DNA from: Caballeronia cordobensis
GTDB taxonomy: Bacteria; Pseudomonadota; Gammaproteobacteria; Burkholderiales; Burkholderiaceae
Direction of reading: 5' to 3'
DNA: 64,000 bases
Assembly: GCF_001544575.2 (NCBI RefSeq)
Contig: NZ_FCNY02000026.1
Span: 37,491 to 101,490, forward strand
The position numbers were made by a program, and so were the translations under genes. How positions within the stretch are numbered: position 1 is the first letter of the stretch; the number at the start of each line of letters is the position of its first letter. Below the pieces are notes generated by a model. That model was not told the DNA's origin. It saw nothing but the letters and a program-made list of their open reading frames with translations, and did no database searches. This document shows positions 1-8,565 of this stretch, one piece after another.

Positions 1-257
1 ATCTCGGAACGCACCGCGCGCGCGTGACGGATCACGCAGCGTCCGAGCTCGTTCGGCACGATGCCGCGCGGCGAGCGCGCGAACAGTTCCGTGCCGAACA
101 TCGCCTCGATTTCGCGCAGCGATTTGGTCGTGGCGGGCTGCGAGAGCGACACCTGCTGCGCTGCCTTGCGCAGCGAGCCGTGGTCGTCTAGCGCAATCAG
201 GAGCGCGACGTGATTGCCGCGCAGCCGCCTCAATATCGCATCGATACTGGTTATCAC
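1..257 (-). CDS. LysR-type transcriptional regulator, N-terminal part (cut by window edge)
   Basis: Reading leftward from GTG 257, about 85 codons are visible before the window ends. They encode a typical LysR winged helix-turn-helix, with the recognition-helix stretch SLRKAAQQVSLSQPATT followed by a LFARSPRGIVPNELG wing. The GTG is preceded by GGAG eight bases upstream, which fixes the start. The ligand-binding domain lies outside the window. The gene diverges from the hyuAB operon and its start lies inside a repeated LysR-box element, so it is the likely activator of that operon and probably regulates itself. The inducer is unknown; by analogy with the family it would be a substrate or intermediate of the neighbouring pathway. 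Confidence 0.85.
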   Translation of the reverse strand, partial: MITSIDAILRRLRGNHVALLIALDDHGSLRKAAQQVSLSQPATTKSLREIEAMFGTELFARSPRGIVPNELGRCVIRHARAVRSE

Positions 258-329
258 CGATATAACTCCAGGGTCTCACCTGATCGGAAGGTTTCATTAT
301 CTGGCCGCGTCGATGCCTCTTTAAACTGG
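245..329 (+). promoter_or_regulatory. LysR-type operator/promoter element, copy 1
   Basis: This 85-base segment is nearly repeated at 9399-9482. Its core is GGTTAT-N7-ATAACT at 249-267, an imperfect dyad containing a T-N11-A LysR box. It is followed by the conserved blocks GTCTCACCTGATCGG (273-287) and TTTCATTATC (292-301), then a similar region ending in ACTGG. It covers the start and ribosome site of the lysR gene and lies about 100 bases before hyuA. It is therefore most simply the divergent promoter and regulator site. No transcription start is known. Confidence 0.75.
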
Positions 330-428
330 CTCGGTCGAAGTTCGTCACGGCCCGGCGCTCGACGGCGCGGCTCGATCATGCCGGAACACACGCGGCGTGG
401 GCAAGCGAACCGGAAATCAGGCATCCAC

Positions 429-2489
429 ATGGAGAGAAGCAAATTGAAAAGAATCGGACTCGATGTCGGCGGCACCTTCACCGATGTCGTGATGGTGGAC
501 GATGAGACAGGGCGCATCTGGTCGACCAAGGTGCCGACGACGCCGAAGGATCGCGTCATCGGCACCATCGAAGGCTTTCGCAAGATTCTCGAACTGTCGG
601 GAGCCGATAGCGCGGAGGTCGCGTTCCTCGGCCACGGCACGACGATGGCGACCAACATGGTCGTCGAAGGCACGGGCGCGAAGACCGCGCTCGTCACGAC
701 GCGCGGCTTTCGCGACATCCTCGAACTGCGGCGCGTCTCGCGTCACGATCGCGCCGATCTCTACGATCTGCTGTTCGACAATCCGCGTCCGCTCGTCGAG
801 CGGCGCTGGCGGCTCGAAGTGAACGAGCGCCTGCGCTACGACGGCAGCGTCGAAACGCCGCTCGATCACGCGCAGCTCGAAGCGCTCGCCGATCAGATCC
901 GCGCGTCGGATGTCGAAGCCGTCGCCGTGTGCTTTCTGCACGCGCATGTGAATCCGGCGCACGAACGCGAAGCCGTCGATACGCTGCGCCGCCTGTTGCC
1001 GGACCACTTCATCTGCGCTTCGCACGAAGTGAATCCGGAGTCGATGGAATACGAGCGCGCGAGCTCGACCGTCATCAACGCGATGCTCGGCCCCGTGTGC
1101 GGGCGCTACATCGGCCGCCTCATTGGCGCGCTGGCGCAACATGGCTTCGCGGGCAAGTTCCTTTTCATGCAGTCGAACGGCGGTCTCGCAAGCCCGGCGA
1201 TGGTCGCGGACAAACCCATCGTGCTGCTCGAATCGGGGCCGGCGGGCGGCGTGTCGGCGGCGATCCGCAACTGCGAGAAGAGCGAACTGAAGAACGCGAT
1301 TCTCGGCGACATGGGCGGCACGACGTTCGACGTCTCGCTGATCCGCGACTTCCGCCCCGAACTGCGCAACAAGAGTCTGCTGCATACCTATACGGTACGC
1401 TCGCCCAGCATCGACATCGATTCGGTCGGCGCGGGCGGCGGCTCGATCGTGTGGATCGACGCGGGCGGCGGCGTGCGCATCGGACCGGAAAGCGCGGGCG
1501 CGGACCCCGGCCCCGCGTGCTACGGACGCGGCGGCACGCGGCCGACCGTCACCGACTGCAATCTCGTGCTCGGCTATATCGATCCCGACAGCTTCCTCGG
1601 CGGCGAATTCAAGCTCGACGCGCAAGCCGCATGGCGCGTCGTCGACGAAGTCATCGCCCAGCCGCTCGGCGTCTCCGTGCCGGAAGCCGCGCAAGTCGTG
1701 CGCTCCGTCGCCAACGCGCTGATGGCGCAGGCCATCCGCATCATGACGGTCGAGCGCGGCTACGATCCGCGCGAGTTCTCCTATATCTGCTACGGCGGCG
1801 CGGGGCCGGTGCACGCGGTCGATCTGGCGCACGAAATGGGTATCCGCCGCGTGGTGATTCCGCCGCTGCCGGGCCTTTTCAGCGCATTCGGCATGACGGT
1901 CGCGGACCAGCAATACGACTATCAGCGCCCGCTCGAAAGCGATCTCGCGATGATCGACGACGCCGCGCTGCACGCCGCGCTCGACGAACTGACCACGCAA
2001 GGCATGGACGAACTGCAGCGTCACGGCGTGGACGCGGAGGGCGTGAAGGTCGTGCGCCTCGCCGATTGCCGCTACGCGGGCCAGCCCGACGTCATCACGG
2101 TCGAAGTGCAGGGCGAGGCGCAAGGCATTCGCGAAGCGCTCGCGCAGGCTTTCGAGGACGCGCATCTGCGGCAATGGAACTTCGTCAGCAAGGACAAGCC
2201 GGTGGTGGTCGCCAACGTGCGCCTGCAACTCGTGACGACGACCGGCTGGCGCGGCGGCGTCGCGAGCGCGGACGGCGGCGAGTTGCCCAAGCCGGTGCGC
2301 ACCCGCGAAGTGTATTTCGACGGCGGCGTGCGCACCTTGCCCGTATTCGCCCGCATGCAGATTCCGGTCGGCGCGACGATCGAAGGGCCGGCGGTCATCG
2401 AGGAACACAGCAGTTGCGCCGTGCTGAAGGCGTCGCACGTCGCGCGCGTCGATTCCGATCTCAATCTCGTCATCGAACTGGCAGCCTGA
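429..2489 (+). CDS. hyuA: Hydantoinase/oxoprolinase subunit A (HyuA family)
   Basis: This 686-residue protein has the length and architecture of the HyuA family: an N-terminal ASKHA-type segment (GLDVGGTFTDVVMVD near residue 10), a second nucleotide-binding motif (DMGGTTFDVSL), GAGGGSI, ESAGADPGPACYGRGG, and YGGAGPVHAVDLA. Family members use ATP to hydrolyse cyclic amides (N-methylhydantoin, 5-oxoproline) or to carboxylate ketones (acetone, acetophenone), together with a B subunit. The start is ATG 429. TTG 444 is a serious alternative because GGAGAG sits seven bases before it, and it would begin directly at KRIGLDVGG. The next gene is the B subunit, only 4 bases away. The substrate cannot be read from sequence; the downstream acyl-CoA genes argue against a simple 5-oxoprolinase. 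Confidence 0.88.
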   Translation: MERSKLKRIGLDVGGTFTDVVMVDDETGRIWSTKVPTTPKDRVIGTIEGFRKILELSGADSAEVAFLGHGTTMATNMVVEGTGAKTALVTTRGFRDILELRRVSRHDRADLYDLLFDNPRPLVERRWRLEVNERLRYDGSVETPLDHAQLEALADQIRASDVEAVAVCFLHAHVNPAHEREAVDTLRRLLPDHFICASHEVNPESMEYERASSTVINAMLGPVCGRYIGRLIGALAQHGFAGKFLFMQSNGGLASPAMVADKPIVLLESGPAGGVSAAIRNCEKSELKNAILGDMGGTTFDVSLIRDFRPELRNKSLLHTYTVRSPSIDIDSVGAGGGSIVWIDAGGGVRIGPESAGADPGPACYGRGGTRPTVTDCNLVLGYIDPDSFLGGEFKLDAQAAWRVVDEVIAQPLGVSVPEAAQVVRSVANALMAQAIRIMTVERGYDPREFSYICYGGAGPVHAVDLAHEMGIRRVVIPPLPGLFSAFGMTVADQQYDYQRPLESDLAMIDDAALHAALDELTTQGMDELQRHGVDAEGVKVVRLADCRYAGQPDVITVEVQGEAQGIREALAQAFEDAHLRQWNFVSKDKPVVVANVRLQLVTTTGWRGGVASADGGELPKPVRTREVYFDGGVRTLPVFARMQIPVGATIEGPAVIEEHSSCAVLKASHVARVDSDLNLVIELAA

Positions 2490-2493
2490 ATAT

Positions 2494-4227
2494 ATGGACA
2501 TCGTCACTTACGAAATTATCCGCAGCAGTCTCTTCGCGGTCGCGCGTGAAATGAAGATCGCGATGATGCGCACCGCCGGCAGCCCGCTCATGCACGCGAG
2601 CGGCGATTCGTCGGCCGCCATCTTCGACGCCGACATGCAACTCGTCGCGCAAGGCAACGACATTCCGACGATGCTCGGCTCAGCCGTCATCTCGACGCGC
2701 GTGTCGGTCGAAGCGGTCGGGCGCGAGAACCTGCGCCCCGGCGACGTGATCGTCAGCAACGACGCCTATGTGGGCGGCGGCAATCATCAGCCGGACGTGC
2801 AGTTCACGCGGCCCGTGTTCGCGGGCGGCGAGATCGTCGCGTTCGTGATGACGCGCGGCCACTGGACGGATATCGGCGGGCAGTCGCCGGGCAGCTATAC
2901 CGTCACGACGTGGGACGTGTTCGCCGAAGGCATCCGCATTCCGCCGGTGTTTCTGTATCGCAACGACGAGCCGGTGCAGGACATGCTCAACCTGCTCACG
3001 CGAAACAGCCGCAACGCGCACGAACTGCGGCTCGACATTCAGGCGCAGTACGCGGGCACGTATGTGGGCGACCGCCGCATCGGCGAACTCGTCGCGAAGT
3101 ACGGCGCCGAAGCGCTGCGCGACGTGATGAGCCAGAGCCTCGATCATTCCGAAAAGCTGATTCGCGCGGAGATCGCGCGCATTCCCGATGGCATCTACGA
3201 AGCGGAGGAGTATCTCGATCCGATCGAAGCGCCGGGCTGGAAGCAGGAGCGGCCGCTGCTCAAGGTGAAGATCACCAAGACGGGCGATCAGATTACCTTC
3301 GACTACACCGGCACCGGCCCGCAGGCGCGCGGCGGCATCAACTGTCCGCTTTCGGTGACGTGCAACAGCACCTGGTTCACCGTGAAGGCGCTGACCGATC
3401 CCGGCATTCCGATCAATCAGGGCTGCTATCGGCCGGTGACGATCATCGCGCCCGAAGGCAGTGTGCTGAACTGCCGCTATCCGGCGTCGGTCGTCTCGGG
3501 CAATACGGAGACCTCGCCGCGCGTGATCGATCTGTTGCTGAAGGCGCTCGCGCCGGCGGTGCCGGAGCGCATCACCGGGCAGAGCAACTGCGCGTCGTGC
3601 GCGGGGATTTTCAGCGGACGCGATACCGATCCGGCGCGCATCGCCCGCACCGGCCAGGAATTCGTCACCATGCACGACGTCCACGCGGGCGGCATGGGGG
3701 CGCGCGCGGGCAAGGACGGCGTGAGCGGCGTGCGCGTCTATGTGGGCAACGCGGGCAGCCAGTCGGTCGAGATGATCGAAGCGACCTCGCCGCTGATGGT
3801 CGAGGAATGGTCGCTCGTCACCGACAGTGGCGGCGCGGGCCGCCGGCGCGGCGGGCTGACATCGCGGCGCGTGTATCGCGTCGAGTATGACGAAGCCACC
3901 TTCACCGTTTCGGGCGAACGCGGACGGTCGGCGCCCGAAGGCCACTTCGGCGGCGAGCCCGGCACGCGCTTTCACTGCGTCGTGGCGCGCGCGGACGGCA
4001 GCGAGCACAAGGTGGCGGCGAAGGGCGGGCAGACGGTCGTGTATCGCGGCGATCGCGTGACCGTGCAGCCCGCGGGCAGCGGCGGCTATGGCGACCCGCG
4101 CGAGCGCGAGCAGGCGCGCATCGACGCCGATATCGCCGATGGCTACGTCAGCGCCGAAGCCGCCGCGCAACGCTACGGTCAGGCGCAGCAAAACGTCGAT
4201 GCACCGCTCGAAGTCACCGCCGAATGA
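2494..4227 (+). CDS. hyuB: Hydantoinase/oxoprolinase subunit B (HyuB family)
   Basis: This 577-residue protein matches the full-length HyuB family. It starts MDIVTYEIIRSSLFAVAREM and carries the family segment NDAYVGGGNHQPD (about residue 90), which holds candidate metal ligands, and a glycine-rich C-terminus (GSGGYGDP). HyuB forms a complex with HyuA and supplies the part that acts on the substrate after ATP-dependent activation. The start at ATG 2494 follows the hyuA stop by 4 bases, and the stop overlaps the next ATG (ATGA at 4224), so translation of the operon is probably coupled. It is a cytoplasmic enzyme. Confidence 0.88.
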   Translation: MDIVTYEIIRSSLFAVAREMKIAMMRTAGSPLMHASGDSSAAIFDADMQLVAQGNDIPTMLGSAVISTRVSVEAVGRENLRPGDVIVSNDAYVGGGNHQPDVQFTRPVFAGGEIVAFVMTRGHWTDIGGQSPGSYTVTTWDVFAEGIRIPPVFLYRNDEPVQDMLNLLTRNSRNAHELRLDIQAQYAGTYVGDRRIGELVAKYGAEALRDVMSQSLDHSEKLIRAEIARIPDGIYEAEEYLDPIEAPGWKQERPLLKVKITKTGDQITFDYTGTGPQARGGINCPLSVTCNSTWFTVKALTDPGIPINQGCYRPVTIIAPEGSVLNCRYPASVVSGNTETSPRVIDLLLKALAPAVPERITGQSNCASCAGIFSGRDTDPARIARTGQEFVTMHDVHAGGMGARAGKDGVSGVRVYVGNAGSQSVEMIEATSPLMVEEWSLVTDSGGAGRRRGGLTSRRVYRVEYDEATFTVSGERGRSAPEGHFGGEPGTRFHCVVARADGSEHKVAAKGGQTVVYRGDRVTVQPAGSGGYGDPREREQARIDADIADGYVSAEAAAQRYGQAQQNVDAPLEVTAE

Positions 4228-5393
4228 GCATGAACGAAACCATGAGCCAGTCCCTGCCGCTCGCGGGCGTGTGCGTGATCGAGATCGGCCACAGTCTCGC
4301 CGCGCCGTATGCGGGCATGATCCTGGGTTCGCTGGGCGCGGAGGTCATCAAGATCGAGAGCGCGGAGCACGGCGACTATGCGCGCGACTGGGGCCCGCCC
4401 TTCGTCGATGGCGCGGCCGCGCTGTTTCATGCGGTTAATCACGGCAAGCAGAGCATCGCGATGTCGCTGTCGAATCCCGATGAAGCGCAGGCGTTGCGCG
4501 AGCTGATTGCGCGCCGCGCCGATGTCGTGCTGCAGAACCTGAAGGCGGGCGGCACCGAGAAGTACGGTCTCGGCGGCGAACAGATGCTGCGCATGAAGCC
4601 GTCGCTCGTCTACTGCAATCTCGGCGCGTTCGGCACGGCGGGGCCGTTGCGCGACAAGCCCGGCTACGACCCGCTCGTGCAGGCGCTGTCCGGCCTGATG
4701 AGCTTTCTCGGCCAGCCGGGCGAGCCGCTGTCGCGCATTCCGGTGTCGGTGAACGATATGGGCACGGGGCTCTGGGCGGCTATCGGCGTGCTCGCCGCGC
4801 TCTTCCGGCGGCAGGCGACAGGCGCGGGCGAAGTCGTGTCGGTATCGCTGTACGAGACCGCGATCAGCTGGGCGGGCATCCAGATCGCCGACTATCTCGC
4901 GTCTGGCGTGCTGCCGGGGCGCTGGGGATCGGGAACGGCCGCGATCGTGCCGCATCAGGCCTTCGAATGCGCGGACGGCACCATCATGGTCGCGGCGGGC
5001 AACGACCGCCTGTTCCGCCGCCTGTGCGACGTGCTCGCGGTCCCCGCGCTCGCCGACGACGCGCGCTTCGTCACGAACGGCGCGCGCGTGAGCAACCGGG
5101 TCGAGCTGATCGACCTGCTGCACGCCGAGTTCGGCAAGCAGAGCAGCGCGCACTGGCTCGATGCGCTCGACCAGGCCGGCATTCCCTGCGGGCCGATCCA
5201 GACCATCGATCAGGTCGTGGAGCACGAGCAGACCCGCGCGCTCGACCTGTTGCGTACCACCGACGACGGCGCGGCCACGGTGGTCGGCGTGCCGATCTCG
5301 TTCGGCGGCGCGCGGCCCGCGCACACCGGCGTCACGCCCAAGCTCGGCGAACACAACCATCTGCTGACGAAGAAACCCCTGGAGACATCTTGA
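4224..5393 (+). CDS. Family III CoA-transferase (CaiB/BaiF)
   Basis: This 389-residue protein is a typical family III CoA-transferase, moving CoA from a donor thioester to a carboxylic acid. Visible features are the N-terminal GVCVIEIGHSLAAPYAGMIL with LGAEVIKIE, the region GTAGPLRDKPGYDPLVQA, and the probable catalytic aspartate in SVNDMGTGLWAAIG, followed by RRQATGAGEVVSVSLYE. ATG 4224 overlaps the hyuB stop; ATG 4230 is a possible alternative. Its position between hyuAB and an enoyl-CoA hydratase suggests that it activates the acid released by HyuAB. Which acid and which donor (succinyl-CoA or acetyl-CoA) are not evident. Confidence 0.88.
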   Translation: MSMNETMSQSLPLAGVCVIEIGHSLAAPYAGMILGSLGAEVIKIESAEHGDYARDWGPPFVDGAAALFHAVNHGKQSIAMSLSNPDEAQALRELIARRADVVLQNLKAGGTEKYGLGGEQMLRMKPSLVYCNLGAFGTAGPLRDKPGYDPLVQALSGLMSFLGQPGEPLSRIPVSVNDMGTGLWAAIGVLAALFRRQATGAGEVVSVSLYETAISWAGIQIADYLASGVLPGRWGSGTAAIVPHQAFECADGTIMVAAGNDRLFRRLCDVLAVPALADDARFVTNGARVSNRVELIDLLHAEFGKQSSAHWLDALDQAGIPCGPIQTIDQVVEHEQTRALDLLRTTDDGAATVVGVPISFGGARPAHTGVTPKLGEHNHLLTKKPLETS

Positions 5394-6202
5394 AACTTGC
5401 ATCGCAACTGGTCGGCGCGCTCGGCACGCTGACGCTCGAAGAGATCGACGAGCAGATTCTCGTCGTCAAGCTGAACCGCCCGGAAGTCTCGAACGCGATC
5501 AGCACGACGATGGGCGAGGAAATCATCCGCGTATTCGGCGCGCTCGAAGCGGACCCGGCGCTGTATCGCTGCGTGATCCTGACGGGCGCGGGCGAGCGCG
5601 CGTTTTGCGGCGGCGCGGACCTCAAGCAGCGCGAAGGGATGACCGACGAGCAATTCGGCGTGCAGCACTATCTGTTCGAGCGCATGAACCGCGCGCTCAC
5701 GTATTGCCCAGTGCCGGTCATCTGCGCGGCGAACGGCGCGGCGGTGGCGGGCGGACTGGAACTGCTGCTCGCCTGCGACTTCGCGTATGCCGCGGCGAAC
5801 GCGGTGTTCGGCTTCACCGAAGTCAAGCGCGGCATCATGCCGGGCGGCGGCGGCACGCAGCAACTGCCGCGCACCATCGGCACGCGGCGCGCGAAGGAAC
5901 TGATTTTCCGCGGCGCGAAGTTCACGGCGCAGGAGGCGCTCGCGTGGGGCGTCGTCAACCGGCTGTGCGAGCCGGGGCGCGTGCTCGCCGACGCCATCGA
6001 AGCGGCGCGCGATATCTGCACGAGCGCGCCGCTTTCGGTCGCGCAGGCGAAGAAGGCAATCGACCTCGGCATGCAGGGCGATTTGCGCACCGGGCTGTAT
6101 CTGGAAATCGAAGCGTACAACCGGCTGATTCCGACCGAGGACCGTCTCGAAGGCATCAGCGCCTACAACGAGAAGCGCTCGCCCCGATTCAAAGGCCGCT
6201 AG
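5390..6202 (+). CDS. Enoyl-CoA hydratase, methylglutaconyl-CoA hydratase-like
   Basis: This is a 270-residue crotonase-fold protein. I chose TTG 5390, which overlaps the CoA-transferase stop and has GGAG five bases upstream. The oxyanion-hole segment is FCGGADLKQ. Both hydratase glutamates appear to be present, in GGLELLLACD and FTEVKRG, so it should add water to an enoyl-CoA. The block MPGGGGTQQLPRTIG with AKELIF resembles the AUH/LiuC type that hydrates 3-methylglutaconyl-CoA to HMG-CoA; that comparison is from memory of the family. This fits the HMG-CoA-lyase-type gene at 7611. Other branched enoyl-CoA substrates remain possible. Confidence 0.88.
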   Translation: MKLASQLVGALGTLTLEEIDEQILVVKLNRPEVSNAISTTMGEEIIRVFGALEADPALYRCVILTGAGERAFCGGADLKQREGMTDEQFGVQHYLFERMNRALTYCPVPVICAANGAAVAGGLELLLACDFAYAAANAVFGFTEVKRGIMPGGGGTQQLPRTIGTRRAKELIFRGAKFTAQEALAWGVVNRLCEPGRVLADAIEAARDICTSAPLSVAQAKKAIDLGMQGDLRTGLYLEIEAYNRLIPTEDRLEGISAYNEKRSPRFKGR

Positions 6203-6236
6203 ACCAAGACCCGGATTCACCGGAGGAGACACATAC

Positions 6237-7598
6237 ATGACACCCGAAATCGGCAGCTTCGACAGGCCAAAGGCCGAAGCGACCTACGGCAAGATCACGC
6301 GCAGGCTCATACCGTTCCTGTTCCTGTGCTACGTGTTCGCGTTTCTCGATCGCATCAACATCGGCATCGCGCAGCTCGACATGAAGCACGACGTGGGCTT
6401 CAGCGACCTCACGTACAGCATCGGCGCGGGCATCTTCTTTCTCGGCTACGTGCTGATGGAAGTGCCGAGCAATCTGCTGCTCGCGCGCATCGGCGTGAAG
6501 CGCACCTTCTCGCGCATCATGATCCTGTGGGGCTTGATCGCGGCGGGCACGGCGTTCGTCACGCTGCCTTCGCATCTCTACACCGTGCGCTTCTTTCTCG
6601 GGCTCGCGGAGGCGGGGCTTTATCCCGGCGTGATCTTCTATCTCACGCGCTGGTATCCGGTCGAGCGGCGCGCCAAGGTGATCGCCATCTTCACCTGCGC
6701 GACGGGCATCGCGGGCCTGTTCGGCGGGCCGCTGTCGGGCGCGCTGATGACCTACTTCAACGGCTACGGCGGCCTGCACGGCTGGCAGTGGATGTTCATC
6801 GTGCAGGGCTTGCCGGCGAGCGTGCTCGGCGTGATTGCGTTCTTCTTTCTCGACGACGGCCCGCAGCAGGCGAAGTGGCTCACCGAAAGCGAAAAGGCCG
6901 TCGTGCTCGCCGATATTCGCAAGAGTTCGAGCGTCTCGGCCAAGCACGCGGAGCACACGTTCGGCCGTGCGCTGAAGGACTTTCGCGTCTACGTGATGGG
7001 CTTCGTCTGGTTCACGCAGATCGCCGGCGTGTTCGCGATCGGCTTCTGGCTGCCGACGCTCATCAAGAGCGCGGGCGTGTCGAGCGCGCTGCAGATCGGC
7101 TGCTATTCGGCGATTCCGTATTTCGTGAGCTGGATCGCGCTCATCATGCTGAACCGTCATTCGGACCGCACCATGGAGCGGCGCTGGCATTGCGCCGTCG
7201 CGATGGTGTTCGGCGCGGCGGGTCTCGTCGTCGCGGCGTTCACGACGGGCAATCTCGCGCTCTCGCTGGTAGCGCTTTCAGTGGCGACGGCGGGCATTCT
7301 CGCGCCCAATCCGCTGATCTGGGCGATCTCGACCGACTACATCCGCGGCAGCGGCGCGGCGGGCGGCGTCGCGGTGATCAACTGCGTGGGCCTGCTCGGC
7401 GGCTTCGTCAGCCCGATGATCATCGGCTCGATCAAGACCATGACCAACAGCATGGCGGGCGGTCTCGGCGCGATCGCGTTTCTGATGGTGCTCGGCGCCA
7501 TCGCCGCCGTGGTGCTCGCGCCTTCGACGTCGGGCGTCGCGGCTGCCGTCGGGCATGCGGACGAAGGCAGCGATGCCGTCGCGGACCCGACCATCTGA
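6237..7598 (+). CDS. MFS transporter, anion:cation symporter (ACS) type
   Basis: This 453-residue membrane protein has about twelve hydrophobic segments. The opening LFLCYVFAFLDRINIGIAQLDM is typical of the ACS branch of the major facilitator superfamily, which imports organic anions such as tartrate, phthalate or hexuronates with protons. ATG 6237 is preceded by GGAGGAG with suitable spacing. It is the fifth gene of the hyuAB operon, 34 bases after the hydratase, so it probably imports the pathway substrate. That substrate would then be an organic acid, or a compound carrying an acid group. A related carrier is encoded at 9589 in the second locus with the same promoter element. Confidence 0.85.
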   Translation: MTPEIGSFDRPKAEATYGKITRRLIPFLFLCYVFAFLDRINIGIAQLDMKHDVGFSDLTYSIGAGIFFLGYVLMEVPSNLLLARIGVKRTFSRIMILWGLIAAGTAFVTLPSHLYTVRFFLGLAEAGLYPGVIFYLTRWYPVERRAKVIAIFTCATGIAGLFGGPLSGALMTYFNGYGGLHGWQWMFIVQGLPASVLGVIAFFFLDDGPQQAKWLTESEKAVVLADIRKSSSVSAKHAEHTFGRALKDFRVYVMGFVWFTQIAGVFAIGFWLPTLIKSAGVSSALQIGCYSAIPYFVSWIALIMLNRHSDRTMERRWHCAVAMVFGAAGLVVAAFTTGNLALSLVALSVATAGILAPNPLIWAISTDYIRGSGAAGGVAVINCVGLLGGFVSPMIIGSIKTMTNSMAGGLGAIAFLMVLGAIAAVVLAPSTSGVAAAVGHADEGSDAVADPTI

Positions 7599-7610
7599 AC
7601 TGGAGAGCAC

Positions 7611-8552
7611 ATGAAAGACAACGAAAGAGACGTGGAGATTCGCGAAGTCGGCCTGCGCGATGGCTTGCAGATGGTGCGCACCATCCTCACGAGCGCGCAG
7701 AAGCTGGAATGGTGCGCGCGGCTGGTCGATGCAGGCGTGACCGATATCGAAGTGACTTCGTTCGTGCCGCCGAAAGTCGTGCCGCAATTCGCGGACGCGG
7801 TCGAAGTCGCCGCGGGCGCGCTCGCCATCGAGGGCCTTCACGCCGCGGCGCTGGTGCCGAACCTGAAGGGCGCGCAACGCGCCTTCGACGTGGGCCTGAA
7901 CAAGGTGCATTACGTGCTGTCGGCGAGCAACGAGCACAACCTGAAGAACGTGCGGCGCAGCACGGCGGAGTCGGTCGAGGACTTCGTGCGCATCGCGGGG
8001 GCGCGCGACGAACTGGGCCGCCATATCGTGCTCGGCGCGGGCGTGGCGACCGCGTTCGGCTGCACGATCGCGGGCAAGGTCGAGGAAAGCATCGTGCTCG
8101 GCCTCGTCGAAACGCTGATCGAGGCGGGTGCGCGCGAAATCACCATCGCCGATACGGTGGGCTACGCCAATCCCGCGCAGGTGTATGCGCTCATGCGGCA
8201 GGTGCTGACGCTTGCCGGGCCGGTGCCCGTCGCCTGTCACTTTCACGATACGCGCGGTCTGGGCCTCGCCAACGTCATGGCCGCGCTCGATGCGGGCGTG
8301 CGCGCGTTCGATGCCTCGCTCGGCGGGCTTGGCGGCTGTCCGTTCGCGCCCAACGCGACGGGCAACATCAATACCGAAGACACGGTGTTCATGCTCGAAG
8401 CGCAAGGGCTCAGCACCGGCATCGATATCGACAGGCTGCTGGCGATTCGCGAGACGATCGCCGCATGGCTGCCGGGCGAGCCGTTCACGGGCGCGATCGC
8501 CCGCGCGGGGCTGCCGAAGACTTTCGTGCATCCTGAGGCGATCGCCGCTTAG
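7611..8552 (+). CDS. Hydroxymethylglutaryl-CoA lyase family enzyme
   Basis: This 313-residue TIM-barrel protein belongs to the HMG-CoA lyase group of the HMGL/pyruvate carboxyltransferase family. The catalytic arginine and metal aspartate lie in EVGLRDGLQ near residue 15, the metal histidines in HFHDTRG, and the lyase cysteine in LGGLGGCPFAPNATGNI, which distinguishes lyases from isopropylmalate synthases. HMG-CoA lyase splits HMG-CoA into acetoacetate and acetyl-CoA. The start, ATG 7611, follows GGAG. As the last gene of the operon it would complete substrate breakdown after hydration. A related 3-hydroxy-3-carboxylate CoA ester is the main alternative substrate. Confidence 0.87.
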   Translation: MKDNERDVEIREVGLRDGLQMVRTILTSAQKLEWCARLVDAGVTDIEVTSFVPPKVVPQFADAVEVAAGALAIEGLHAAALVPNLKGAQRAFDVGLNKVHYVLSASNEHNLKNVRRSTAESVEDFVRIAGARDELGRHIVLGAGVATAFGCTIAGKVEESIVLGLVETLIEAGAREITIADTVGYANPAQVYALMRQVLTLAGPVPVACHFHDTRGLGLANVMAALDAGVRAFDASLGGLGGCPFAPNATGNINTEDTVFMLEAQGLSTGIDIDRLLAIRETIAAWLPGEPFTGAIARAGLPKTFVHPEAIAA

Positions 8553-8565
8553 GTTCGCCGATGGC

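Noticed and set aside
210..428. Upstream extension of hyuA to base 210
   Set aside because: It would overlap the lysR start and the operator element, and the extra residues do not look like HyuA. The family begins at about KRIGLDVGG.
417..2507. Long minus-strand frame opposite hyuA, and similar long frames opposite hyuB, the CoA-transferase, cyoB, the tph region, narG and ccmF
   Set aside because: They are arginine-, alanine- and histidine-rich translations mirroring the GC-rich third positions of real genes, and match no known fold.
429..4227. HyuAB as a simple 5-oxoprolinase pair
   Set aside because: Glutathione-cycle oxoprolinases do not need CoA-transferase, hydratase and HMG-CoA-lyase partners; the operon context argues for another substrate.
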